Source: Icerya purchasi
Lineage: Eukaryota > Arthropoda > Insecta > Hemiptera > Monophlebidae
Direction: 5' to 3'
DNA: 64,000 bases
Assembly (NCBI GenBank): GCA_039619475.1
Contig: CM077115.1
Coordinates: 41,106,944 to 41,170,943 of the forward strand
Position numbers and translations under genes: made by a program. Each line of letters starts with the position of its first letter. Within the stretch, counting starts at the first letter, position 1. The notes below the pieces were generated by a model that did no database searches, was not told where the DNA came from, and saw only the letters and a program-made list of their open reading frames with translations. Shown here piece after piece: positions 1-11,512 of this stretch.

Positions 1-1162
1 TCTGGTCGGGAATCTGTCAATTTCAATACTAATCCTTATTATTTGGCTCTCAAAGTTGCCCGTTACATTTATTTTTGCCGTGCTTAATCGCAACAAGGTA
101 TGAGCATTCCTTTCCACTTGTCGTTCTTAACGTATTGCAAGGCTTTAAATTTAGCATACATCTGTACGGTATACGGATGACGTACAAGATACGCGATATG
201 TTATAGACACCCGCTTATCAGAATAATAAAATACTGACCTACATATATTTACTCTGATATCTGTCAAAGCTTCCGGATAAATAATTTCATAGTGCAAAAA
301 AAATCTCGTAGTCTTGGACATCCAAATGCGATGAAACGTTGTAACGTCAAGTATCGGCACTCTTCACATTCAGACGCTGATATTTTTGCGGTTTCAAATA
401 TGCAAAATGCGTGACAAGTAAAGGGGCGGCTTTTGTAATTCGACTATTTTAACGGAAGCGGTTATTGAATATCATTTAAGAGACTGATTATAATAATAAT
501 CGACGCCAGTATCCGAGTAAAGTCGTCCGTAGCCTAAATTTAAACAGGTAACCGGTGGGAAGTGTATAAAAATAAAAGAAAGAAGAAACTTGCGAAGAGC
601 TAAAAGGAGAATTCTTATTAACGTCATCGGCCGAGATTCAACAATGCCGCTAATTACTTATCATGTTTTTGTACCGTAAAAATATCGAGCGATAAAAAAA
701 GAACGTCAAGAAATGATAGCTCTTAGCGCGACTACAGTGCCATTTTAAATGAAAACGTATTTTCAGCCGTTTAGAAAAAGTATGTAGTTTGATTAATTCG
801 CTGCTTAACTCGAAGAATACACGTTAATCACAGTTGTGGCGGAGATTTATCTTTTATTTGCACACAATATACCGTAATAAACATCGAGCATGTGTAGCGC
901 GAACCAATCCAAATTCTTATCTTCGTGCACCGCTGCCTACTTCAGAGAGCAAGGACAATTTTATAGGGGAATTGGTTGAGGCGAAAGTATAATGTAGCAG
1001 TGTCGATAATCACTCTGTTTATCGTTACGTATAAATAACGCAAATGAAATAGTTGGCATGCTGCATGCGTTGCTCCCGAATCGGTTCGCTGTCCGTATCG
1101 TTATTGTGCACGCAAACGGATCTGTTCTCCGATTGTTTGTAACCGTAAATGACACGCCCGTG
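1..1162. other. 5' flank of UGT first exon A
   Basis: No gene recognised in 1-580. From about 581 the sequence is duplicated upstream of UGT first exon B (from about 6983), so this part probably holds the 5'UTR and promoter of copy A. Just upstream of the coding start, copy A has about 32 bp (around 1053-1084) that copy B lacks. That extra piece supplies an in-frame upstream ATG at 1058, which is not needed because the signal peptide begins at the ATG at 1163. Confidence 0.5.
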
Positions 1163-2577
1163 ATGCAGTTCTCCCTGTTCTTTCTAGCGTTCTGTTTGAC
1201 GTTGGCCGCCTGTTCGGATGCGGCCCGGATTTTAGGAATGTTCCCTTTTCACGGTTTGAGTCATTTCCTGTTCTTCAAACGATTGCTGGTCGAACTGGCC
1301 AAACGCGGACACGAGGTAGTTGTCGTCGGTCACTATCCACTGACAACGGACGAGGCACCATCGAACTACCGCGATATCGACCTCAGTGGATCATTATCAA
1401 ATTATACAAGTAACATACCGTTTTTCCAGCCGAAATTCGGCAACGTCTACGAAAATATGCGCGATTTGTATCAGTTCGTAAGAGAAGACGAGCTATTGTT
1501 GAGCAGCGATCAAATTCAGAGATTTCTTCGATCGCACGAGAAATTTGACCTGATGTTAACGGAGTACTTTGCGTCCAGAATCTACTTCGCGTTCGCCTAT
1601 AAATTCGGAGTACCGACGATAGCCTTGAGTTCGAGTCGGCTGCTGCCGTGGGCGTCGTACGACATGGCGGACCCGCTGAATCCTTCTTACATTCCGAACG
1701 TGCTAGGTTTGTGGGCGGACCGTATGAGCTTCTGGGAACGACTAGGAAACGCGTTACAAACAGCGGCTATGACGGTGGCGTTTGAAACGGTTTTCGAATG
1801 GAAATTCGCCTCCATCGTACGAAAGCATTTCGGCGTCGAAACACCGAGTCCGCGCTGGTTGGCTCGAAATATCAGTTTAATGTTATCGCCAGCATACTCC
1901 GGGGCGATCCTGGTTAGACCGACGGCAGCCGCAGTGATCGAGGTCGGTGGAATGCATATAGCGGAAGCGAAGTCGTTGCCGAAGGTAAAATAATTTCGGA
2001 AATCGCAATGATTTTGTTTAATATCGTTTGTCCTTTCGTGGATTCGTGTAAAACGTATTCCTATAAAAACCGTCAATCTACCTGCGATTTGATACTTGCT
2101 TAGAATAAATCGTGAAACTTCAAAAGTGAACTGGACTGCCGTTTAATTCGGTCTAACTTATGCTAAATTATGCAAGTAGTGCGTCTTTGAACGCTTATTA
2201 TAGCGCTTTTTGACGAATGATTGGTTTTTGTGTCTGGACGAAAAAATGTCGACTCTAAGCAAACGCGAATTTATCATTAGGTAAAGTGATCATTTTCAGA
2301 TCATTTTCGAATTTTACGAGCTAAAATTAACTGAAACATTTTGGGGAGGAGACACTGCATGCAATTTGGTTTTATCTTGAAAAACTTTTGTTGGTCAGAA
2401 ATGCATCACGCTTTTATCCTCTTCTGCCAGGATATTAAGTAATACGATCGGATAAGTTTAATGTTTGAATTTGCAAATTGTCAGTAAGTGTTTTTTTTTT
2501 TTTTTTTAGTAATATATTTCACCAAAGAGTTCTATGATGTGAATTATTTATCGTCGGAAGAGGTTGAACAGTCCTTC
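581..2577 (+). repeat. Segmental tandem duplication, copy A
   Basis: This segment matches 6983-8940 in the same orientation over the 5' flank, the UGT first exon and about 0.6 kb of 3' flank. The offset is 6402 bp at the left edge and 6372 bp through the exon because of a ~32-bp indel near 1053-1084. Divergence is clearly higher 3' of the exon (scattered small indels, poly-T tract at about 2491) than inside it, as expected for selection on the coding part. Confidence 0.85.
1163..1984 (+). CDS. UDP-glycosyltransferase, first coding exon (copy A)
   Basis: Encodes the N-terminal, aglycone-binding half of a UGT, an ER-membrane enzyme that transfers a sugar from a UDP-sugar to small lipophilic substrates. 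The ATG at 1163 is chosen because it opens a hydrophobic signal peptide (residues 1-20, cleavage near SDA/AR) followed by ILGMFPFHGLSHF; H34 is the expected catalytic base and D129 (EKFDLML) its partner. The fold continues to VIEVGGMHIAEAKSLPK, the usual end of the N-terminal half. The exon is 822 nt (274 codons) and stops at AAG|GTAAAATAA, a GT donor in phase 0; the frame closes a few codons later. The UDP-binding C-terminal half and membrane anchor are not in the window. Nearly identical to copy B, from which it arose by, or gave rise to, a tandem duplication. Substrate unknown. Confidence 0.9.
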
Positions 2578-2799
2578 TGGGAGTGAACTCAATCGGACAG
2601 AAACACCTAAAATGTAACAGATGAGAAGTCGTTTTATTCGGAAAGTATCATTAAAATTTTTGGAGTGCCTGTATATAGTGATATAAAGCACTACTGAATT
2701 TTCGAATGTTATTAAAAATGTAATATTATAATTAAGATAGAAACGGTATTTTTACAAATTTAGGGTTAAGTGTATTTTAAACTAATTATCAGTGTGTAG
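1985..2799 (+). other. Intron or intergenic, 3' of UGT exon A
   Basis: Starts with the splice donor GTAAAATAA. The first ~590 bp are shared with copy B; beyond about 2577 nothing is recognised. No UGT exon 2 is visible. Confidence 0.5.
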
Positions 2800-3543
2800 C
2801 AGGTGTGGCGAAACTTTTATCTCTTATGGGCGACTTATTCCGTAAAATGTAATCTGCGGGCGACTGTGAATATGGGCAAACAATTTCAGTATTTTTCAAA
2901 TTTTTCATTGATATTTTAATAAATGACTAACAAGAATTTCAGTTAAAAAAAAATATTATGGTAAATAAAGCAAACAAATGATTATATTTTTTTATTTTAT
3001 AAAGCACAATAATATTTATAAAATTTAAAAAAAAAATTACAATGTAAAGAAATAAGTACACAAAAAAATTTTAGCAAATAAAGAAAAAAAAAAAAATTGT
3101 ACTTTTTTTTTTTATTTTTTTCGTTATGAAATACTTATATTAACTTAGAAAAAATACACCGTAAATATAAAAATGTGACCTTGCATAAGTACAGCAAGTT
3201 TCTCAGAATTTGGTTCATATGAACTTAAGGCAATTCTCAAACATGATTCCAAATGTTGATCTGTTAATTGCATTTTTTTTTTGTTTTTTTTTTTTTTTTT
3301 TTACCCCCCTTGGGTTTGCTATCAGAGGGCATTAGCCCAGCAAAATGGAATAGATGCATGGAATAGAATAGAAATTATATTTTTATTTTGTCAACAATGG
3401 AATACACCCCTAGAATAGGAACAACTGAGAGAATAGGTAGAGAAAGAACATAAGAAGCATCGAAAGGAACAGGTAGACCAAGCTTTAAAAGATGACAATA
3501 AAGTAACTTGTTTTGATCGCATTCGTAAATGAAAATGCAAATT
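2800..3543. repeat. Left inverted arm of hAT element
   Basis: Inverted copy of 4438-5182. It contains, in reverse, the hAT C-terminal coding segment and the LINE 3'-tail insertion (about 3273-3497). Because the insertion is present in both arms it predates the inverted duplication. Confidence 0.85.
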
Positions 3544-3854
3544 AATGTTTGAAAATCTTAATGCGATAATTTATTCTTACCAGAATAGACTGTGCAACGT
3601 AACCCCATACTGTTTGTATTTATCCCGATGAACAATGCAAGCGAATGTTAACTTTTAAATTAATTATAGTCGTAACGCATGTGCATATAAATGGCAATCG
3701 CACAAAATGACGCAAAATCATGTGCCAGACAGCAAATATTGAGGTTATTACCCACGGTTCGTTTGAAGACAAATTTATATGTAATAAGTTTTAATTTAAA
3801 ATTATGCTAAGAGAACTTCTGCTACAAATATGCACTCATATTTACAAACTAAAG

Positions 3855-4790
3855 GTGATTCATATCTTCAACTAAATGATCAGAAATGGCTTCTTGATCC
3901 TTCTTTGTTCTGCGATATTACTGAAAAATTACACCAATTAAACCTGCAACTAGAGGGGGTAAAGGTAAAACAATAATAGATACGATAAACATTTTGAAGT
4001 CATTTAAAGAGAAACTAAATGTGCTTGCAGTGCAATTAAAACGTCGTGATTTAAAGCATTATCAAAACCTGGCTGATGAGTTTAAAAATAAAAAGAATTT
4101 TACAATAAATATGCCGATATTATTGCACTGCTTTTATAGTAAATTTGAAAGAAGATTTCTAACATTAAGTGAATTTGAAGATATTGCCAGTTTTTTGTCT
4201 TGCTCATTTAATGACATCGATGTCGAAAGTGTAGCTCAGAAACTAAACAACTTTCTCGATACTACAAATTTAACAAGCTTTGAAGAAGAAATAATAAATG
4301 TAAAATGTGGCATAAATCTTAAGTCACTGGTTTCAGATTGTAATTTTTGGAAACTGATAAGAAAAGATAAATATCCAAATATATGGACAATTGTTACACG
4401 TTTCAATATGGCTTCTTTGGATCAACATATTTATGTGAATCTGCATTTTCATTTACGAATGCGATCAAAACAAGTTACTTTATTGTCATCTTTTAAAGCT
4501 TGGTCTACCTGTTCCTTTCGATGCTTCTTATGTTCTTTCTCTACCTATTCTCTCAGTTGTTCCTATTCTAGGGGTGTATTCCATTGTTGACAAAATAAAA
4601 ATATAATTTCTATTCTATTCCATGCATCTATTCCATTTTGCTGGGCTAATGCCCTCTGATAGCAAACCCAAGGGGGGCAAAAAAAAAAAAAAAAAACAAA
4701 AAAAAAAATGCAATTAACAGATCAACATTTGGAATCATGTTTGAGAATTGCCTTAAGTTCATATGAACCAAATTCTGAGAAACTTGTTGT
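3855..4790 (+). pseudogene. hAT transposase remnant (ZBED-like)
   Basis: C-terminal part of a hAT-superfamily transposase of the kind related to vertebrate ZBED5/GTF2IRD2-like proteins. In order: ITEKLHQLNLQLEG (from about 3922), a frameshift near 3968, then GKTIIDTINILKSFKEKLN and an open frame from 3994, a segment near YPNIW, and further downstream in the right arm LTDQHLESCLRIALSS (about 4712-4760), the typical C-terminal hAT dimerisation segment. The gene is split between about 4480 and 4708 by a retroposed LINE tail ending in poly-A. N-terminal BED finger and catalytic core are missing. Not functional. Only the 3994-4590 portion is uninterrupted. Confidence 0.75.
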
Positions 4791-5182
4791 ACTTATGCAA
4801 GGTCACATTTTTATATTTACGGTGTATTTTTTCTAAGTTAATATAAGTATTTCATAACGAAAAAAATAAAAAAAAAAAGTACAATTTTTTTTTTTTTTCT
4901 TTATTTGCTAAAATTTTTTTGTGTACTTATTTCTTTACATTGTAATTTTTTTTTTAAATTTTATAATTATTATTGTGCTTCATAAAATAAAAAAATATAA
5001 TCATTTGTTTGCTTTATTTACCATAATATTTTTTTTTAACTGAAATTCTTGTTAGTCATTTATTAAAATATCAATGAAAAATTTGAAAAATACTGAAATT
5101 GTTTGCCCATATTCACAGTCGCCCGCAGATTACATTTTACGGAATAAGTCGCCCATAAGAGATAAAAGTTTCGTCACACCTG
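4438..5182. repeat. Right inverted arm of hAT element
   Basis: Partner of 2800-3543 with only scattered mismatches and small homopolymer differences. It carries the natural orientation of the transposase 3' end, so this is the original copy and the left arm the derived one (inference from gene orientation). Confidence 0.85.
4480..4708 (+). mobile_element. LINE 3'-end insertion inside hAT
   Basis: A short 5'-truncated retroposed segment ending in a long A-rich run (4679-4708). Its distinctive end, GCTGGGCTAATGCCC followed by CAAACCCAAGG, resembles the 3' end of the LINE at 9218-10044 and the tail at 31105. It interrupts the hAT transposase gene and is mirrored at about 3273-3497 in the left arm. 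Confidence 0.6.
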
Positions 5183-6982
5183 ATATATATACAAATACGA
5201 TTTCCCGAAATGTAGCGCTGTCGAATTTATATGAAAATTACGCGCTGCTACTTAGATGCCAGTTAATAACTGTCAGGAAATTTTTAAAAATGCTTAATCA
5301 AACAGGAAATGATTAACGCGATGTAAAATACGGAATTAATTTTGATTTATTTAATTTGGCAAAAAACGAATGCCATCGACTTTGAACGCTCCAGACGGTA
5401 ATGTTACATATTTTAGAAGAGAAAGAAGAATGTTTTTTAATAATATCGGATAGCGGTTTAACGACTTTTAGCACTCTGAGTTGGTGTATGCATTAAGGTT
5501 CAAGCATAGATTTTTACATTTATTTGATTTCTTTAATGAGAAAAGTGTAGCATCTTTTTTACTAATAATCCGATAATCAACAGCAAACCCGGGTCTCCAC
5601 GTTCCACCCGGAGAACGCTAAATCGAAATGCGTGCTAAGGTTAAAATGACGTGGACCATTTTCGACCCATTGCGATTATCTGCAATATCTGGACGTAATC
5701 CTTGACCGTTCGTTATACGAAGCAATGCGAAACCTTAAAGATGAAAGCGTCAGCTGTAACAACGCTATCCGAAAGCTGATCTCGTCAAAAAATGAGGAGC
5801 CAAACCGGAAATTTCGTCAAAAAATGTCACCTGCATTATTGCTGTTAATTATTAAACACACCATATAGAAAATATACGCTTATTACGAAATAATAATATC
5901 ATATTCAATTTATTAAACACCGACGATTTTTAGCTTCATGATCGCACATATTACTAACGTTTATTTAAAATCTAATGTGAAAAATGCATGTCGAATTTAA
6001 ATATGAGATCGATTATTATTACAGTATGTATAAAAAATGGCCAAAGTAATAATTAATATGTAGGATGACGGTAAATGAACCGGGGGCATTGCACTTCTCG
6101 GCAGGAGAATATGGATGTTCATCTTTTAGGATTGATCAGCACATGCAAGGAAAGTGGATGTAGCACTAAGTCGCATGGACTACAACTGGATGTCTCAGAA
6201 TAATAAGGATAGAGTCCTTATACTTGCCACGCGGTACTATTCCCCCATCCGTAGGAGCAACTACTCTTATTGATGCTGAAAGAACGAAAATTATCTCCGT
6301 TTTCTGTTCGAAACGTTATAAAGCGGAACATGTCCGACGTGGGTTTTACCAAAAATAATAATGAACCGCGAACGTTTCTTGTATTATATCCACGAGGATA
6401 ATTAGGAGTTGCTATCAATCGATCGATTACTGGAAACCAGTACTTTACGAATGTATATGATGGTTTTCGTTCCGACGAGCTCTTACTTCTATCCTCTCCT
6501 TTTTTTTTTTTTTTTTTAAAGGAACAGCAACGCTATTAAGGTATTTTAACTTATTTTCATAATAGATTAAAAAAACGGATTTTTTGTTTCAGTTAATTTG
6601 CATTAGAATCGGAGCTCCTTTATAACGGTGTTCCACTGTAGACTAGATTACTTGCTGAGAACAAGCATGTAGCGTATCGATAAGAGAGTTGCTAATGTGA
6701 TTATGTGGAAGGTACAGAAAACAGTTCCATAATGATAATAGAAAATGAAAAAGCGATGGATCTTGTAGTGGCAACGATCATTAAGAATCACTTACTCCGG
6801 ATTTGTCCTTGTGCTAAAGTTCTGTCTGCTTACTAACTAACTTTCGTCCATGCTCCAGGTAAATCCATCATTGTCAGTCGTATATATCAGAATGAGACAA
6901 AGGAGAAAAAACACGCATTAGCTCGTGCGAAGAAAAATTTGAAGTGATAGCCAGTGGAAATGTAGAAAAATTAGAAAAAAAA
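5183..6982. other. Intergenic or intronic, no gene seen
   Basis: Between the hAT element and the duplicated UGT copy B. Both strands were scanned by eye and nothing is recognised apart from a poly-T tract near 6501. Confidence 0.4.
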
Positions 6983-8940
6983 AGAAGAAACTTGCGAGGA
7001 GCTAAAAGGAGAATTCTTATTAACGTCATCGGCCGAGATCCAGCAATGCCGCTAATTACTTATCATGTTTTTGTACAGTAAAAATATCGAGCGATAAAAA
7101 AAGTACGTCAAGAAACGATAGCTCTTAGCGCGTCTACAGTGCCATTTTGAATGAAAACGTATTTTCAGACGTTTAGAAAAAGTATGTCGTTTGATTAATT
7201 CGCTGTCTAGCTCGAAGAATACACACGTTAATCACGGTTGTGGCGGAGATTTATTTTTTGTTTGCGCACAATATACCGTAATAAACATCGAGCTTGTGTA
7301 GCGCGAACCAATCCAAATTCTTATCTTCGTGTAGCGCTGCCTGCTTCACAGAACAAGGACAATTTTAAGGCGGAGTTGGTTGAGGCGAAAGTATAATGTG
7401 ACAGTGTCGCTAATCTCCCGGTTTATTATTATATGTAAACAACGCACATGGAATAGTTCGCTGTCCGTATTGTTATTGTGTACGTAAACGGATCTGTTCT
7501 CCGATTGTTTGTAACCGTAAATGACACGTCCGTGATGCAGGTCTCCCCGTTCTTTCTAGCGTTCTGTTTGCCGTTGGCGGCCTGTTCGGACGCCGCTCGG
7601 ATTTTAGGAATGTTCCCTTATCACGGTTTCAGTCATTTTCTGTTCTTCAAACGATTTCTGGTCGAACTAGCCAAACGCGGACACGAGGTAGTTGTCGTCG
7701 GCCACTTTCCACTGACGAAGGACGAGGCACTATCGAACTACCGGGATATCGACCTCAGTGGATCGTTATCAAATTATACAAGTAACATACCGTTTTTCCA
7801 GCCGAAATTCGGCAACGTTTACGAAAATATGCGAAGTTTGTATCGGCATGTAGAGGAAGACGATCTGGTGTTGAGCAGCGATCAAATGCAGAGATTCCTT
7901 CGATCGCACGAGAAATTCGACGTGATGTTAACGGAGTACTTTACGTCTAGAATCTATTTCGCGTTCGCCTACAAATTCGGAATACCGACGGTAGCCTTGA
8001 GTTCGTGTCGGCTGCTGCCGTGGGCGTCGTACGATATGGCGGATCCGCTGGATCCTTCTTACATTCCGAACGTGCTAGGTTTGTGGGCAGACCGTATGAA
8101 CTTTTGGGAACGATTAGAAAACGCGTTAGAAACAGCGGCTATGACGGTGGCGTTTGAAACGGTTTTCGAATGGAAATTCGCCTCCATCGTACGAAAGCAT
8201 TTCGGCGCCGAAACACCGAGTCCGCGCTGGTTGGCTCGAAATATCAGTGTAATGTTATCGCCAGCATACTCCGGGGCGATTCTGGTTAGACCGACGGCAG
8301 CCGCAGTGATCGAGGTCGGTGGAATGTACATTGCGGAAGCGAAGTCGTTGCCGAAGGTAAAATAATTTCGGAAATCGCAATGATTTTGTTTGATTTCGTT
8401 TGTCCTTTCATGGATTCGTGTATAATGTATTCCTGTAAAAACCGCCAATCTACCAGCGGTTTGATGCTTGCTTAGAATAAATCGTGAAACTCCATAATTG
8501 AACTGGACTGCCGTTTAATTCGGTCTAACTTATGCTAAATTGTGCAAGTAGTACCTCTTTGAACGCTTATTATATCGCTATTTGACGAATAATTGGTTTT
8601 TGTGTCTGGACGGAAAAAAGTCGACTCTAAGCAAACGCGAGTTTAATATTAGATAAAGTGAAAATTACACGCGTATATTTTTAGAATAATTTCGAATTTT
8701 TCGCGTTTTTAAAATTGATTGGTACATTTAGGGGAGAAACCGCGATTTTCATGTTATTTGGTTTTGTCTTCGAAACGTTCTGTTTGTTTAGAAATGCATC
8801 AAGTTTTTATCCTCTTCCGGTGTAGGATAAAGTATAATTGGGTCGGATAAGTTTAATGTTTGATTTTGCATATGACCGGTAATATATTCGACTAGCGGAT
8901 CCTCTAATGTAAATTATTCATCGTCGAAAGAGGTGAACCA
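6983..8940 (+). repeat. Segmental tandem duplication, copy B
   Basis: Direct copy of 581-2577, see there. It lacks the ~32 bp found just upstream of the start codon in copy A and the poly-T tract downstream. Confidence 0.85.
7535..8356 (+). CDS. UDP-glycosyltransferase, first coding exon (copy B)
   Basis: N-terminal aglycone-binding half of a UGT, 274 codons, about 90% identical to copy A at protein level by direct comparison. ATG at 7535 starts the signal peptide (MQVSPFFLAFCLPLAACSDA). H34 in GFSHF and D129 in EKFDVML are the expected catalytic pair. The changes cluster in the putative acceptor-binding region (for example residues 101-118) whereas the last third is almost unchanged, which suggests a different substrate preference (inference). 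The exon ends at AAG|GTAAAATAA in phase 0, the same as copy A, so both could splice to the same downstream exon. No exon 2 follows before the Polinton. Confidence 0.9.
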
Positions 8941-9217
8941 GATGAGTGAGACCATGGAGCTAGAAATTAAGTCTTTACCGGGCGGGATATATGGCGGAGA
9001 TTCTTCTTTTCAAAGTAAAAACTGCGTTAGTGCGATATATAATTTTACTGTTTAGATGTAACAAATTTTTTGAATGCAGATCTCATCTCGTTAAGAGTTC
9101 ATATCCATTACCGTGTACTATTATCCGACTGAAACCTCTCGCGTTTATGTTTAATTTTTTGAGAAAGAATCGATCAGGATATATTTTTTAAAAACTATTC
9201 CGGATTAAAATCTATTC
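8357..9217. other. 3' flank of UGT exon B
   Basis: Splice donor at 8357, then ~580 bp shared with copy A, then AT-rich sequence with no recognised gene up to the poly-T that marks the reverse-strand LINE. Confidence 0.45.
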
Positions 9218-10044
9218 TTTTTTTTTTTATCTTGGGCGCGTCAACTTAGGACATTTACCCAGCACGAAGGACTAACAAATAGTGAAACGTAGGGACTTGA
9301 AAGTTAAATCAGGAAGCGATTAGAAACAGAAGAAATAAAGATAGCCAATATAGGAACAACAGAAAGAGAAGGAAGAGCCAGAATGCAGTGGGCACAGTAA
9401 GGGGTCGGGAGGCTAAGGCCAAGCAAATTAGAATAAAGGACTGCGCGTTCTGAGGAGATAGATGAGCATTCGAATAATAGGAGGTAATTTGCATCATAGG
9501 TCAAATTTAAGATAGGAGGATGGAAGGGACACAAGGGAGACTGAACAATATTAAAACGAAAGAGGGAAGCAGGAAGCAGACTGTGATTAAGGCGAATTAT
9601 GGAAGAAATAACAGAACGGCTGATGCAGGGAAAATTATTAAACCAGGAAGAAGCAGGTGGAGCGGGTTGTATAGCGAGGTAAAAAGAGTTAGGATTGGAG
9701 AAAAGAGACGGATAAAGATCAGTCCAAATGTCATGGTGAAAACGATAAGAGAGTGGACAAAGACATTGGGAGGGGAATCTGTCTATGAAACGGCCATTTA
9801 CTGCAGCTAGACATGCCAATGAATCGGCAAGATCGTTACCAACGATGCCGCAGTGGCCCGGAATCCAGAACAGGTCAATTAGGATAGAGCGGGATGTTAA
9901 TAAATTATAAATTAAAGAACGAATGTAAAGAATAATAGGATCTGACGATGGTTTAGGGAATGGAGATGAGATGGCTGATAAAACGCTTTTCGAATCAGAG
10001 CGTATGGCGAATTTTGATAAATTGGATGATGAGGATATAAAAAT
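9218..10044 (-). pseudogene. LINE 3' end: RNase H and C-terminal tail (5'-truncated)
   Basis: Reverse-strand 3' end of a non-LTR retrotransposon of the Jockey/I/R1 type. One frame is open from 10044 to 9304 (247 codons). It begins inside a ribonuclease H domain: SDSKSVLSAI, LFWIPGHCGIVGND and LADSLA supply two of the catalytic acidic positions and the conserved WxPxHxGxxGN motif; then a tail with LLFECSSISSERAVLYS. A TAG (10045-10047) sits just upstream in the same frame, within homologous sequence, so the copy is dead. The 3'UTR ends TTGACGCGCCCAAGATAAA plus A-run (9218-9230 reversed). Same family as 44816-45160. Confidence 0.8.
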
Positions 10045-10256
10045 CTATAAAATCACCGTACGATAACCCAGAAAATCCCGTTTTCATTCCCTCTAAATCA
10101 CGAGGAACCCTTGCAAGGTATCGTGTTTGCACATTTTCGTTTAAAAATTATTTCGATGAAATGATTAAATCGTATATGTTCTAGTTCTTAAACTATTTAA
10201 TTTATATTATATTGAAAAGCTCGAATAAAATTGAAAGTAGCGTCACATTTGATAAT

Positions 10257-10262
10257 AACGTA
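10257..10262. repeat. 6-bp target site duplication, left
   Basis: AACGTA immediately outside the left end of the Polinton-like element; repeated exactly at 28846-28851. Six base pairs is the usual Polinton/Maverick target duplication. Confidence 0.9.
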
Positions 10263-10295
10263 AGTAGATAGAAAACCTATGTTCTAGGAGATTAG

Positions 10296-10387
10296 CCAAT
10301 CAGGAGCCAGTATTTAGTCACATGACCACGCCCCTTTTTACTCAACTAATCAAGAGTCAATACCTTATCATATGATCACACTCTTTT
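10296..10387 (+). repeat. Terminal 50-bp-spaced direct repeat, left end
   Basis: Two ~40-bp copies (10296-10339 and 10346-10387) with the pattern AATCA(G/A)GAG(C/T)CA(G/A)TA, then TCA(C/T)ATGA(C/T)CAC. They lie 33 bp inside the terminus and are mirrored at 28721-28812. They are candidate binding sites for the integrase or for replication initiation (inference). Confidence 0.75.
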
Positions 10388-10660
10388 CACATTATTCATC
10401 ACTGCACCATCATGTTCTACTCCAATTACACTCTTTTGCTCACCACATCTTCACTGTTACAATCCTAAATCCATATATTTCAATGTCTTATCACACCCCA
10501 AATCAATGACATGCTTTCTCTGTAGACACCTGCATATGGACTCCCTCACTCAGTAACACCACCCGACCAAAAACATGGATTAGGGGAAAGGCTTTAACCA
10601 ACCACCTTTAAATTTTTTTTCTAACCCCTACTAAGTTGCTTCATGTAATCATCCCACTTT

Positions 10661-11025
10661 TATGTATCTTGATGATATATTTATGATCATCTAACTGTTG
10701 TAATAATTTATGCTAACTGATACTATTTATTTATGATTATGTATGCTTTGAGAAAATGTTTTACTATTGACTACCCACCATCAACTCTTTAACCCCAATA
10801 CCAATTCTACCATTTTGTGTGTGTTTATATGTGTTGATGATGCATTTACTACTGCCAAACCAATATAATAATTTGCTAAGATGCTTGTGTGTTTCTATGT
10901 GCGTTGATGATATATTTATGATTGCCTAACTAATGTAATAATTTGTGCTAACCGATACTAGCTGCTCATGTTTGTGTATGCTTTGAAAGTGCTTTATTAT
11001 AAACTACCAATGCTAATACAACTTG
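10661..11025 (+). repeat. Subterminal direct repeats, left arm
   Basis: Two full diverged copies (10661-10795, 10893-11025) and a partial one (about 10827-10875). Shared words are TTGATGATATATTTATGAT, GTAATAATTT(A/G)TGCTAAC and TGTATGCTTTGA. Mirrored at 28083-28447. No coding potential seen. Confidence 0.7.
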
Positions 11026-11512
11026 CTAACCCAATATTATTACACCTACCACACTTGTTCCAACAAATATGTCTCCAAGAATAATTTAATATGTTGATTA
11101 ATTGAAATTGGGATAATCCTTGCTACCAATGCTTGTTTGCATGTATATAATTTGATATATGCCCAACCAAAATAATTGTAATAACAACATATATGTGGGG
11201 ATATATCTCAGCTCAGAGATTTTTTTCTTGGGTGACCATGCACATGTATGTATACACTTTCTAATGCAATGAAGCAATATCTATACCCCCAAATTTTATT
11301 ATTTGACAGATATAATCGCACTCCCAAGAATTCCATAATGCACATATTCCCAACCAAATAACACCACCATCTCAATAACTCACCTAAGCTGCTGCACTAC
11401 CACTTGCTATACAAACACTAGATTAAAAACCTAATAATTTTTTCTGCAACATAACTCCAAACATCATAAACAGGAATTAAGATAAGTATTATATCATAGA
11501 AAGAAGCGCTCA

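Larger units (their letters stand above)
2800..5182 (+). mobile_element. hAT transposon with inverted duplication of its 3' end
   Basis: A 2.4-kb element bounded by short terminal inverted repeats CAGGTGTG(G/A)CGAAAC, of hAT type. Inside is a decayed hAT transposase on the + strand. The two ends are not merely short TIRs: 2800-3543 and 4438-5182 are ~745-bp inverted arms about 98% alike, and the right arm carries the 3' end of the transposase gene, so the left arm is an inverted copy of it. The 8 bp outside each end (gtgtgtag, atatatat) do not form a convincing target duplication. Confidence 0.75.

Noticed and set aside
1687..2076. 129-codon antisense frame over UGT exon A (also 8059-8448 over B)
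   Set aside because: Shadow of the conserved UGT coding frame; preserved in both copies only because the exon is duplicated.
2792..5190. 8-bp target duplication for the hAT element
   Set aside because: gtgtgtag and atatatat do not match well enough to claim one.
9520..9810. 96-codon + strand frame
   Set aside because: Antisense to the LINE RNase H tail, which has clear family motifs on the other strand.
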